Source: Acanthopleura granulata (Eukaryota > Mollusca > Polyplacophora > Chitonida > Chitonidae). Taken from it: 64,000 nucleotides of DNA. Under the pieces are notes generated by a model. That model was not told the DNA's origin. It ran no database searches and saw nothing but the letters and a program-made list of their open reading frames with translations. The DNA is taken from positions 40,538,252 through 40,602,251 of the forward strand of contig JABBOT010000001.1 of assembly GCA_016165875.1 (NCBI GenBank). Direction: 5' to 3'. Position numbers and translations under genes: made by a program. Positions 25,301 to 55,800 of this stretch are shown in pieces (position 1 is the first letter of the stretch; the number at the start of each line of letters is the position of its first letter).

Positions 25301-25885
25301 ACTGGCTGTGTTGCACATGATGGTAGGAGCAAATATCTCAGAGGAACAACTAGGGAGTATCGCTGACAGAACCATCACCGAGGCAGACAAAGATGGCGAT
25401 CAGCACATATCATTTGAGGAGTTTGTGTCGGTAGGTTGACAGTCTCCTTGTTAATCATGCTTAGTGAATCCTGTTCTTTTCATTTTTTCAGCATACAAAA
25501 TCTTGAGCCCTGTACCGGCTACATTTGTGCCATATATATCAGCAAATAACAAAATTGTATCGAGGAGTCTATGCATTAAATTTTGTACTTTAACTGATCA
25601 AGAGAATAACTGCAGAGCGGAGTCAGTGTCCCTGTTCTTGGCTGTTCCGTGCGGTTAGAATTGTCAGTTGTGTAGCAACATTGAATGCCTATAAATTAAA
25701 AGTATTTTGTAGTGGATCATAGCATTTACCTACATAAAAAATATAGCAGACGGAATTTCTGAAAGAGTGTCTTAGTGTTAGCCTAACGCGAATATAAATG
25801 TAAATTTATGCCTTTGTGTATCTGTTTGCAGGCCATGGAACGTGTTGATGTTGAACAGAAAATGAGCATCAGATTCCTGCACTAA
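19399..25885 (+). CDS. CHP1: CHP1, calcineurin B homologous EF-hand protein
   Basis: CHP1 is a myristoylated calcium sensor. In animals it binds Na+/H+ exchangers and takes part in membrane trafficking. Six exons join in phase: 19399-19468, 22198-22270, 22899-22979, 24062-24174, 25246-25430 and 25832-25885 (TAA), giving 191 aa against 195 in human. MGNRAGS at the N-terminus fits a myristoylation signal after Met removal. The first two EF hands are degenerate ([28 protein letters not shown]). EF3 ([12 protein letters not shown], residues 119-130) and EF4 ([12 protein letters not shown], 160-171) have canonical calcium loops. Blocks [33 protein letters not shown] and the C-terminal [13 protein letters not shown] match the CHP1 family closely. 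The gene converges with SEC23 downstream. Confidence 0.97.
20226..20318 (+). repeat. Repeat family D, copy 2
   Basis: TTGACCCTACCATGCCGTAA, GGACGTCATTTTGGAAATG and GCTGTGTTGGCATAAATTG align with copy 1 at 8811. It is in CHP1 intron 1. Confidence 0.6.
25134..25196. repeat. Short tandem duplication, about 33 bp
   Basis: CAAACCCTGTATTGTATATC and CAAACCCTGTATTGTGTATG are adjacent near-copies just before CHP1 exon 5. Confidence 0.6.
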
Positions 25886-26194
25886 CTGGCTGGCCATAAA
25901 ATCGTCAGATACATGTACTCTGAGAAAGTAAGTGTTCATGGAGATTCTACATCTGTCCATCCATGTCATTATTCCTCCCACAGTCACTCCTGATAAAGTT
26001 AGTTAATCCACAGTTGGACAAAGAAGTGAGAATATTCACTTTCTTTGGGCGCACACGACAATTCAGTTTTTGATTGTTTTTTTTTTTTTTTCACTTCTCT
26101 GAAACATAAAATTTTGAACTTTGTGAATTGAATGAGCACAGACTCAGTGTAAAATTGAGCATTAGGTTCTTTAGTGGTTGTTTCATGTAACCTG

Positions 26195-26200
26195 AATAAA
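26195..26200 (+). other. Candidate proximal poly(A) signal of CHP1
   Basis: AATAAA about 310 bases after the CHP1 stop codon. Confidence 0.4.
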
Positions 26201-27673
26201 ACAGTCACATGAAGAACATGCTACACATAGGACTTTTGCTGGCCAGAGACGGAATTGTAAAACAGTTGTAAGCTATTTAACTCATTCCATACCATGGTTT
26301 CAGGACACACATACACATACATTTATGCAATTTTATAATATTTTTGTCATAAACCAGTTACTTGGTAACAGTTTAGAGGCACTCAAACATTGGTATTTAT
26401 TCCTCCATTTCCGTGTTACTTCTGGATGACTTCCTTTAGCCTTGGTGATGTTCTCCCACTATGTGTCTGAATTGTAAATGCAAGTGTAGAGTGTTCTGAA
26501 AAGTTTGAAGAAATGTAATGGCCAAACCTGCTGTTTAGATAGGTTAGAATCTACTGCTTTTTATACAAGTTGTCACAAGAGTGCATTTGAAAAGAATTTA
26601 CATGTATGAAGCATTTGCCTGTTAGTGTATACATTTTATTATAATGAAGTAGTTTTGCGATATTGATGTTGTGTATTGTTAAAACTGTATGTGTATTTGT
26701 GTTTTACTTCATATATATATATTTACAGAAGAACATTCACTTAAAGAGTCTTTTTATTTTTTGGTTAATTAAAATAATGCCAAGAGAGTGTGTATCATAA
26801 ATGTGCATGTTAAGTCCTCTGATATTACAGATTCAAACACTTTTGTAAGTGCCCAGATTTAAGTAAAATTATCACAGTATTGACATTTTTCATGTTACCA
26901 TTTCTTCTAAAATACAAGAAAATGGATTGATGAGATTGAAGTAAATCACGTGTAAATGTGTACATATATTACTTGTAATGATAATTACTCTGGGTGATGT
27001 ACAATAATGGTGTATCAGCTGCATGTACACACATTGTAATGAATTATCATTAACTATTGTAACATTGTAGTCAATATAATGTACATGCATTCTCTTTACA
27101 TTTGCCTTCAGTGTAAGCCAAAGGGATAGTGAATTACATGTAGGCCTATAAAGTCTCATGTAGAGAAAGCATTGATGTGAAACCATCGGTAAAAATTTCT
27201 GCATGGATGTGTTCCTTTGCCTGCAAAACTGAATCTTCCTGAGTATGTGTGATATCAGGAACTTTCTGTGGTGATGTTTAAAGAAGTTCGTAAGTCATTA
27301 CTGTCATGCATGTATTGTTTCACAACAAGCTTTATCCACACATTTTACTGGACTCTGGACACATACAGCCATGACAGATGCTTTAATATAGAGTTTGTAT
27401 TCTTCTCTACCGTGACCCTTTGGTGTTTTCCTTTTTCAGATAGACCTATCATGTAATTAACTGTACATCATACGTAAACATATTCCAGCATTCTGAAGTG
27501 AATCCATATCCAAGTTAGCTTAGCTTATTATTGTCGTGCTTAGATTGCCTGAGGTTTTAAGGATGTACATGTACTAAGTTTGTGAAAAAGGATAGTGGAA
27601 ATTCACTGAAAGAATGTGGGAGTTTTCTTGGGATTTCCAATAGCTCTGTGATATGATTGTTGGGAGGGTGAAA

Positions 27674-27679
27674 AATAAA
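27674..27679 (+). other. Candidate distal poly(A) signal of CHP1
   Basis: AATAAA about 1.8 kb after the stop, followed by a TG-rich stretch (GCTTGTTGCGTGTGGTGTTT), the usual downstream element of a cleavage site. Confidence 0.45.
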
Positions 27680-29187
27680 TGCGATTCATTGCCATGCTTG
27701 TTGCGTGTGGTGTTTATTTAAATCATGGTAATGGGCATTTCTTGCCCATGCCATAAATTGTGATGTGGGACAGAACTGTGTGGATACTGTACAAGTGAAT
27801 ATTTAGATAATTGGTTAAAATTCGGTTGATCAGACTTTAAAAATGTTAAATCATATTCACTTGTCCATGAACGGAAGAACTACATGTATAGGTGGGAATT
27901 AGTGTTTTCAAGTCTGCCACCGTGAATTAATTGTTCTTGCGTACACCAGAAATCAGTATCAGACAAGCTTCTTGTCATGTTAACTAATAACGAAGTCCAG
28001 TTCTGATATTCAGTAGACAGTCTCTGGTCGTAGATCGGTAGATATACATGTAGTTGCCAAGTTGCATGTACCTGTGATTTGGTGCTACCACAGTTTTGTT
28101 GTATGTCATTTTACTTGTAAGGAACACATTAATAAATAACTACCATGGTATTTATTTCTTTGCTTGTTTTTATTTGAAGTGTCCCTATTCTGAATTGACA
28201 AATTACTTATGTTACAGCTGTGACTGGTCAGTCTTCACTATGAGATACTTCTTAGTCGTCAGTGCTCAGTGAAAATGGATACAAAATAGTTTCACACTAG
28301 TTTTTTCCCCATTTTCTGATATTTTGCAAACATACTGATGTAAACATATAGTGCTAGCCAGAGCTATATATATATATATAAACAACCTCATTTGTAACTA
28401 TGCAAGCCTGGGACTCATGCACTAATTTCTTTGATTGATTTTTCAAACTGCTCAATAATTTTTAACTTACCTGGTATATGGCAGTAGTCAGGGTTATGGA
28501 TGGAGGAAACCTCTGCTCTCTTCAGCTACCTTCTGACTCCTGGCTACAGAGGAGAACAGTACTTTGAATGAACCGGCAATATCATTTGGACCTCTCCGAG
28601 TCCCTTTAATTTCTGCACCTGTATGATTATTGCTATGACAGCTTGGACTTAAAAATTATCGGGTACCTGCATGTTTAACATCAATTTTTCTGTAGTTACC
28701 TGTATGTATCACGAGTGTATTCTTCTGGCAGGGTGTCCTGATATCACCATAGTTACAGGTTCGTAAATTGCCTGCATCGGTCGTTTTTGCCTTAGTCTAA
28801 GATGGAGTGTTTCACACTAGAGCCAAACAAGCCATACATTGCTCAGATAAGCACAACACTTTTTCTTAACCAAAGAAAACCTCAGGTCTTCAATAGCACT
28901 GAAACTGGTCTTTAATAAGCATACGTAGCCATGTTCCATAATTAATATTCTTGAATGTTTCTTTCCTCCTACAACATATAAAGATGTCAAGCTAGCATGA
29001 ATGGCTGACTATCAAGCTAAAGATTGATGACTTCTACGTCCGAAGATTGCTTATTATTTCTTTGCCCAGATTTGAATAGAGATTGGAACCTTTTTCTCTG
29101 CCAATGGGGTACCTTTTCTCTGCCCATGGGGTGCCTTTTCGCACACAATGAATTGGGTCCAAGCTGGAATGACCAGTGTTCTCTTGC

Positions 29188-29322
29188 AATACATTTATTT
29201 GATTGGTATTTTACACCATACTCTAGAATATTTCACTTCTACAACGCCGGCCAGCATTATGGTGGGAGGAAACCCACGACCATCTCCAGGTTGCTGGTGG
29301 ATCTCCCCACGTGCAGCCTCAC
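29188..29322 (-). mobile_element. SINE family A, internally shortened and head-truncated
   Basis: GGCCAGCATTATGGTGGGAG joins directly to AAACCCACGACCATC, losing the GGGCAGAGCC segment. The copy stops after CCCACGTGCAGCC. Confidence 0.8.
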
Positions 29323-31041
29323 TTGTAATACAGGAGTAATACATTATCAGTTAACGTAAAACTGTCATCGCAAAAGTTATGTTAAAGAAAACTAAATGGT
29401 TTCACAGGTGTGTCTGAAATTAATTTGGTGACAAAGGTTTACCTTAGAAACAGCCACCACAGTTTTGTGATGAACAAATCTGAATAAATATGAGCTGAAA
29501 CAACACAATGGTATAACTTGGCATAAATAATGTTTTATATTCCCAGCAAATGATGCATTATAACAACAATGGAGATGATACGCTAATGAACATGGGGCAA
29601 ACTAAATTTACTTCACTTTACTTACTTCAAACATACAGTGTGACAGTTGATAAATATGGAATTGTCTTTCAATTATAAACATGTATGCAAAATACTTGAC
29701 TAATCCTGAACAATATATATCACTTACATAAATTTTCATACTACTGACAGTGGGTGAAGCATGCCGAGTTTTTAACAATCGCATGCACATGTATGTAGAT
29801 AAATCAAAACAGAAAAAAAACAGGCTTTTGCATGAAATTCATGAAAAACATCATTAGTGACAAATAAATCGAAACACTTATGAGAAATAATTTGATATTT
29901 AGAGGGCTGGGTCATTTTAGAGAGGATATAGTTAAGTCTTTAAATGCATTATGTGGGGATGGATAGAGAATTGAAGAATGAATTGTTCTGTGATGGGTAA
30001 TTTTGAATTGAATGAGGAGAGAAGAAAGCTAGCTTTATCAAAACAGACCATAACTTGACAGCATCTATTCTTGCACGCAAGATCAACATGTCAGTGGGAA
30101 GTCAGGTTTAATTGGTAGGAAGGCTGCAAACAATAGGTAATAGGCGATAAAACACGAAACTTGACTGGCATTTGCCCAAAAACACTTTCCAGATATGCTG
30201 GACATAATTCATAGATAATAAGGCAATGTGGACGCACAGACATATATAATTGCACAGTAATGCTTTCATTATGAAGCACATAAGTAGTACATGTATACTC
30301 AGGTGAAAATTTTCTATTTACAAGTATAGCAGACACGTGAGAACTTAAGTTGATGAAGATTGGATTACAATTCATACATGTACAAAGTAATTTGTGCAAA
30401 TAAATCAGGTACGATGTACACTGTTCAGATTTATCCAGTAAAAAGTAAGTTCCATTATCTGAGATAAAGACAAAAGTCATTCGAATGTCACATCCTAGCA
30501 TACTTGTCAAATGACATTAAATATCTGCTTAGCTACTAAGCACTAAAGAGGATTTACATTGCTGACTGGCCTACACACACTGCAAGCCTTCCCACCTGAT
30601 TACACTGCTGAACAGAAGACAAGAAAAAACTACACACAAAACACCTGGCCATACCAGTGATCAGAGGATTAAAACTCATCCAAGCAATAATAACTATAAT
30701 ATGTCTTTTAACACACGACACACAAGACTAAGATATCAACACAAATAAAAGATACAGAATTAAAATCCAAGTACTGGAATCTGAAGAGATTTATATTAAA
30801 TGAAACTTATAACTTAACCTGACCACAACATTTTGTAATTGACTGAAAGAGCAAATGTTAAGAGTGATGATTTTGGTGCGAGCTATATAAGTGTAATGCT
30901 TTGCTCATGAGCTGTGATGTCTGGGATAGATTCTGTGTTGACTGTTAGACCTGGAGAGCCCATTGTGGCAGGGCCTTCTCCCTCATTGTCCGTCTGTCTG
31001 TCTGTACTGACCAAGTGGGTGGGAAGGCTTGGTGATGGTCG

Positions 31042-49239
<18,198 letters not shown>

Positions 49240-49608
49240 CTAAGAAAAGACTGCTAATGAAACAAAATGTAACATGATTATTTGTCTGTTCTAGTCAACG
49301 GGCAAATCCTTTGATATATATGTAGCAGAGAACCCAAATCACAAAATTGACAAAACACAACAGAGTTAGGTATGAAAAAGATGAACAAAAGACTAAAATA
49401 ATTATCATTCAAGGTAATGAATACCTACTGAACTGAAAGTACTGACAAGTTTACCATCTTTTCCCAAATGAAAAAAATCAACCCAAAATGTTGTTGTTGA
49501 AGCGGCAGCTTGTCAGATATTTTTTCTTGAGGAAAACACTCTAGAATTGTGATTTCACTCAAACACTTACGCGACCAAACATAACCATTAAAAATACACG
49601 TGTCTTAC

Positions 49609-49700
49609 CAGAATTAACTGACGACCGACGGTCTGACGCTGCAAAAGACACAAACAAAAAAATGACACGCTACACGATGCCAATTTACCCCGGCTTCTGC
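49609..49700 (-). other. Probable SEC23 non-coding first exon and start region
   Basis: A good donor (CTG|GTAAGA) at 49608-49603 on the minus strand follows a CG-containing stretch. It would join the 13-base leader at 49186. The upstream limit is a guess. Confidence 0.45.
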
Positions 49701-49711
49701 CACGTAGGATT

Positions 49712-49720
49712 ACTTCCGGT
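49712..49720 (-). promoter_or_regulatory. ETS/GABP-type motif
   Basis: ACCGGAAGT on the minus strand, immediately upstream of the proposed SEC23 first exon. This motif is common at housekeeping and bidirectional promoters. Single-motif evidence. Confidence 0.4.
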
Positions 49721-50619
49721 TATCAAGCGAAGGTGATACTAAAATATACAACTACTACAAATAACGAAAAATGATCTAGTATTTAAAATATTATTTCCTT
49801 GACATTTTCCCAACAGATGCTAGCTTGACAATAATTCATGCTTTTGACAAATCATGAATTATAGCTCCAAAATTAATCAGTACCTAGAACAAAAATTATC
49901 CATGAATTTGGACTGTCTTCCCCTTAAATTCTAATTCTGGATATTTTTAACATCCCACGACCCATAATCTGGGGCAGAGCTGTCAAAAAGAATCTGTTTA
50001 AACAGAATGGTTACAAACAGCTCATGTTGACCGATAGACAGTTACATGTCACGAGAGCTGATTTATACCTTTGACCCTAAACGTTATGTGTTATATCACG
50101 TGCTGTGCATGTGTTTGCCCGCCTTAATTTGTAAGGATTATGTGGGTCTACAGACAGTAAACTGTCTACACTACAGCGTGTAGTGGTGACAGGAGATTGG
50201 TTTAGCCCAGGTCACGTCCGAAGTTGCTCTTTGCAGTCATTTGAGAGTGTGATTGATAAAAGGTGTCAAAATTACCCCAGCAACCAAGACATGAGTTAAA
50301 AGAATGTACCACATGCGTTACATAGCCATTGTTATTTGATGATCATTGTACAGAGATGGCAGGCATGTAGGAGAAAGGTTGGTATATGAGGTGTACGTTA
50401 GTGTAGGGTCCATGAACTGTAGACAGTTACATTGTGTTACGATATTTTCTCTGTTTGAAAAGTGATTGCAATGTCTAACATAGAAAAAATGTACAGTGAT
50501 ACAAGTTTTAAAGGATTATATATAGTACTAATATTATTTTCTCCCTAGCATTAAGAAAGTATTACTGACAGATAACCAAGTTGTAAAACTATTTCTGTTG
50601 TTTCCTAGTAGCAGGCACA

Positions 50620-50860
50620 GGGCTCCCAGCGGTCCCGTTTTTGATATTTTTCCCTGTATAATTGGTGCTTCCTATTTTCCCCTATATTTTTCCAATTTCT
50701 GGAAATTTTTCCCCATAATCCCTACACTTGTTACGAGAATGGGTGGCATATTTTTAAAATGTTGATAATCATGTATCAGCGTGATCAAAATTTTACATGG
50801 ACCCTCCAGCAATACTCCACCTTACCTATGGCAGTCATTTAGGGACAGTTAATGAGTTAC
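50620..50860 (-). repeat. ATAGGG-rich repeat family F, copy 2
   Basis: On the minus strand it reads TGTAGGGATTATGGGG, ATATAGGGGAAAATAGG and CATGATTATCAACATTTTAA, matching 14415-14836. Confidence 0.6.
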
Positions 50861-52039
50861 TTTGGTGTCCAAACCGCTGTGTTTAATGAAAGCAAGTTGA
50901 AATGTTGAAGGCTGGGACAGTCTGAATTGCTTGCCTCAACTGTGAAAAAAATTGCTGTGTATTAAAATTGATGTTATTCATTTCTTCAGAGAATACAGAA
51001 ATAAAATTTTCCTGTCCTTTCCACTTTACCTGGCATTAGGTCGAGCATGAATGCAAGATGTCACTAATGACTGATGTATAACAACAAACGACACTGCCCT
51101 TTCAAATACTCTTGACGCCATCCCAGCATAAATACCTTACAAGATGTCACATCTGCCTGATTCAACATGATTTAAGGAATTTATCTCATGACACCCGAAG
51201 ATCCTGTTTTTTTTTTTTTGTTTGTTTTTTTTTTAGAAATTCTCAGGTATGGAGGTTAAATAGTGGTATTCATCATAAGTCATATTTATCATCTTCATAT
51301 CTCTATCCAGTTTATATTCTGATCATACTGGTACATATACTTTAATTTTTTCACTGTGCATGAAAGGAGTACATTGCTATGAACTTTACACCCTTCACCA
51401 GGTGAAGACTTCGTCACAGTCTTCTCCCTATATCATGGGTTGGAGATACTTTGGTTGGGAGGCAGCTGGGGAGCTTGTACAAACAACTTGTATGTTATTA
51501 CAATAATGCTGAAATGTACATTTCAAACAAGCTAGACTCATATACACACTGCAAATTCCATCATTATTGTAAGAAACAAACACTAAACACAAGTTTTCAA
51601 TTTTGCTGATGAAAGAAAGAAACTTCAATTTATTCATGTTTCAGTTTTCATCACTTGAATTAGCTTAAAACTTGTCTCCAGCTGTGTGAAAAAAACAGGA
51701 GCTTTTTGGGCCTAGACACATCTGGCCCCTAGCCTATAGGCCTGGGATAGTGGTTCCGTTGCTTTAGATGCCTTTCCTCCATCTGTCCAAATGCTCTCTC
51801 CTTTCCCTACCCCTCATAAGTCCAGACAAACAGTTATGACCACACAGTTTGCCCTGCATGACAATGAATGTGAAAATGATACTTTGTGGTTAGATGTAAA
51901 TCAAATGTTTGTAAATCATTGCTCGTTCATCCATATGTGTCAGTAGGCAAACTGCAATTTGTATTGCACAAAGTTGTCTTAGTTCTGATATGATTCATGC
52001 AAAGCCCTGATGTCGTCGAATAGAAACTTTCTTTGATTT

Positions 52040-52130
52040 AACCTCTATTTATCCCCTATATTTATCCTATAGTGGCCCCTATTTTTTGTCAATTTCTTCC
52101 CAATGTTTAGCCCTATATTTTGCTATGTGG
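52040..52130 (-). repeat. ATAGGG-rich repeat family F, copy 3 (partial)
   Basis: The minus strand reads AAAATATAGGGCTAAAC, AATAGGGGCCACTATAGG and AAATATAGGGGATAAATAG, related in style to the other two copies. Confidence 0.4.
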
Positions 52131-52826
52131 TTGGTGAGAGGCCGGCAAACATATTCTTTAGTGTAGCATTAAACACCAAGCTAGTAAATTATCGTACAGC
52201 CACTGTAATGTCGCAGATTCAAGAACTGACTTATTGGTAATTCAGTTATAATTTAAACCCGTTTATTTTGTGGATGATGTTCAGTTCATTTATTTGACAC
52301 CCCAACGTACAACTCTGCATGCCAGAAAGATTCTGAAAGGCAGTGAGTCAGTTTTTTGTTGTATTACATGTTCGATCAATACTTATCTATCTGAATATGC
52401 ATGTAAAGTTATAAGAAAACAAATTCAAGTTGAGTTGATTCAAACTAGGCATACCGGTTATTTTGGTAAAAATGAATAGAACAACACTAAATGTGAACTT
52501 GGTCTGTGACTTATAGTGAAACCATGTACTAATTAGTAAGATTTGTAGTGATGAAGCATTGAGAAAACAAATCTGTAGGAAGCATATTAAAGCGTAGCCA
52601 ACAAAGTACACTATACACCCCTGAGTATGGATAATAGATAAATCAGTTCAGTTTAAGTCAGATGTACATGTAGAAGTAGTAGTAGCACATTATTAACTTA
52701 TCAAATGTTTATATCACAGTATTATTTTTTTTAAAATTTTAATCTTTTTTATTCGTTCTTTTCAGGAGGCCGACAAGAAAGACCAGATGATAGTCTTGAA
52801 ACAGGCAGACATTTCGACTTTGAACA

Positions 52827-55800
52827 ATGGATATATCTGTCACAGCTGAAAGCATCAAAAAGCTAATTTCATGTATTGATAGCTTGTTACACCAAGCAAG
52901 AAGAGATCTCCGAGGTAATTAATGAAATGTTTTAATGCAGTCAATTTGACCAGATTTGTACCGCTAGCTGTTTTTTGTCTGTGTTTCATTCCGAGGGGAT
53001 CTCTCAGAAAACAGAAATGCCCTGAGAATCATTTTTGTACATTAATGAATGTTGCACTGCATGTCAACTTACAAATGCCATTTATATATACAGTGTACCT
53101 GCAACTTAACATGGCATCACATTATAATGTGTTTACATTGAATTTTTGTCATGTACTTTTGTCCTTTTTTAGATGTGTCCACAGAAGAATTTGTAGAAAA
53201 GAAGATATCCAGACTCTTCGGAGTGGTTAAAGCTTATAGTGCATGTTTTGAAAGGTAAATTCTTTAATCTTTATTTATAAAAATGTTGAACTTGAGCTAC
53301 CTTATGTTCAGTTACACCATCATTTATTTACGCAGTGTTGACACTGGCCTTCAAGGACTGAACCATTTATTCACACATGTGTATGTGTAGATCAAAACTT
53401 AAATCCTTCATGCAGTGCTTGGTAACCTCTTTTCCCTGGTGAATAAATTCTGAAGTTTCTTTAATTTAATAATTTCTCATAGCGCTAGTAAATCACCGTT
53501 GCAGGAGAGAAATATTGTTAAATAAAGGCAGTATTAAACACCGATTAAATAACTGTTTATGTGTGATTCTAATTTTCTCAGAATGCCGGACCACTGTTTC
53601 CAGTAATGTATGGACACATGCAGTAGCTATTAGTGTACCTACATGCATGTTTTACAGTTTTTTTCTGAATCCTTAGCTAGGGAGGGTGATAATTTCAAAA
53701 GTGCAGGATATAAACCAGAAACGAATTTCTTGAATTTCAGTCTGAATGTGACAACACGATCAGCTATGGACAGAAGTCTCCAGAGAAAATTCAGGTACGT
53801 TCATGGCAGAAGTTCTGTCAGATGCATGCACTGGGTGGGAAATCAAAACAGTGAGACTACAGAAAAGTGTTCCCTCGCTCAGAGTTACCATTGGTGCACT
53901 TGTACATTGTGGATAAATATGTTGTAGTTAGATAAAGTTATAGCTATGAGGCAGATAAATGTGACCCAAATACCAGCACATATGTATGAAGCATAATGTT
54001 CCACCCAGAAAAAATTATCTTAGTGGTACCCAATTCACATGCTAATAACCACCTCTTTTCTGTGATTTACCACCAAGAGTATCTGGTGGTAAAGTCAATT
54101 ATTTATTATTATTATTATCATTATCCCAGAAGAACATCTATGATATATATCGTATATTTTTCTTCACTACAGCAGATTTATATACATGTAGGACACAGAA
54201 GACTTCTTAGCAAGGAGTGCCCTAAATTACGTAAAATTTCATCCATGACTATGTTCCTCATTTTTTCTCATTCTGAGAGGTCTATTAATTTTGGTTTTCT
54301 TGAGGTTCATTTGAAAGGTAGGATGCCATTTGGACCAAAAATAATATTTATGATATCTGTTTACCTCTACAAATCTACTTTTTGGGACGAAGCATGAGGT
54401 CATTTACAGTGTGTGGCACATCTGTCCAGGTTATAGGTCTCAAGTTATATTAAAACATAGTACTCCTGGTTGCTTTTGATGACATGTTATGTTCATGTAA
54501 ATGCAAACATGTATCCATATTAATAGTTTCACAATTATAAATTCTAAAAGGATACAGGTGCATCTTATTGCAGGCACCAGGAGATTCAAGAGAAAGTGCA
54601 ACATCTGGAAGAAATGGAGGTAGATACCATAAAAATGAAGTTTGTTTTTAACCTTTCACAAGCCACACTGTACCAATTTGTATTTCATGAAAGCTTGAGT
54701 TTCTCCACACAATAATTATATGCATCTTTCATCATGTATAATGTTGCTGATCCCAAAAGATGCATCACGACAACAAAATATAATGATTTGCAATGATGTA
54801 CCCTTGTTTAGAGTTCTTTTGATGCATGTACATGTATTTGAAATCATATGTGATCTAATTTTGATTTTTAGCGAGACTGGGACACTTTCTTGAAGGACAT
54901 CAACTCAAGTTTGTATCAGGATGAAAAGACGGCAGTGACATATGGTGAGCCAGGTCCAATCTCCTTGTCCCTGGTGAATGCCAGATCAGGGGAGACAACC
55001 TTGCTAGCAGACTACCTTGGATCATCTGCTCTGGTACTGATATTACTGCGTCATTTTGCCTGACTGCCGTGACGAAACCATGTGGCACAGGTCCAGGAGA
55101 ATGAGGTGAGCAGTCCATTTGCAGTTTCTATCAGAGTTTGAGATAAGTGCTAAATTTCACAGGAATGTGGATGTAGCAAGATGCAGATACTTAATCGTTG
55201 TTTGTACAAGGCTTTATTTACAGACTGGTTATCAGGAAATTGTTCTGGTTATTTGAGTTCTGGCTGAATTAGGTTGCCAGCAGGCATCCAGAAATAGCTA
55301 TGAGTTGTGAATCATCAGATAGTTGACACTAATGAATTGCTTATGCTGATGTCCTCTACATATGAAATTTAGCATGATAAATCCTTGATTTATTTATTTA
55401 TTTGATTGGGGTTTTACGTCGTACTCAAGAATATTTCACTTACATGATGGCGGCCAGCATTATGGTGGGAGGAAACCGGACAGAGCACAGGGGGATAAAT
55501 ACCTGTGACATAAATAAATACAAATCAATTATTTGTGTCATACTGATGCTAATAAATAGGTTGTGTCCAATAAAGATCACGTGATCGCTGATCAACCTAG
55601 CAACCTAGTGCGTCCACCATGTTGGATGACGAGCTGTCGCTGACAGCTAGGGTCCGATAGGGTTGCAAAGGCAGTGGGCTCAAATATTGAACTGTATGGG
55701 GTTGAGTTCACTGCATTTGAGGACTTCGCAACTGATGAGAAGAAAGAGCAGATACAGGAAAAAAAGCTTAGTTATTTACAGAAAAAGATTAAGGAGTGAT

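Larger units (their letters stand above)
25886..31041. other. Convergent 3' region of CHP1 and SEC23
   Basis: Between the two stop codons I see no further exon. It should hold both 3' UTRs. The AATAAA signals at 26195 and 27674 can serve CHP1, and an ATTAAA variant on the minus strand near 30106 is a weak option for SEC23. One SINE A copy (29188-29322) lies within. Confidence 0.5.
49701..52765. other. Divergent upstream region of SEC23 and SELENOL
   Basis: No coding exon supported. The acceptor at 52764-52765 requires at least one upstream non-coding SELENOL exon somewhere in this stretch, not located. Two ATAGGG-rich repeat copies (50620-50860 and 52040-52130) lie within. Confidence 0.5.

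Noticed and set aside
53996..54397. 133-codon frame in SELENOL intron 3
   Set aside because: Low-complexity Tyr-rich stretch and no family resemblance; the SELENOL exons on either side splice without it.
54872..55105. SELENOL as a pseudogene with two nonsense mutations
   Set aside because: Both stops are TGA, spaced exactly as UxxU at the redox site. All splice phases are intact and a SECIS-like element follows.
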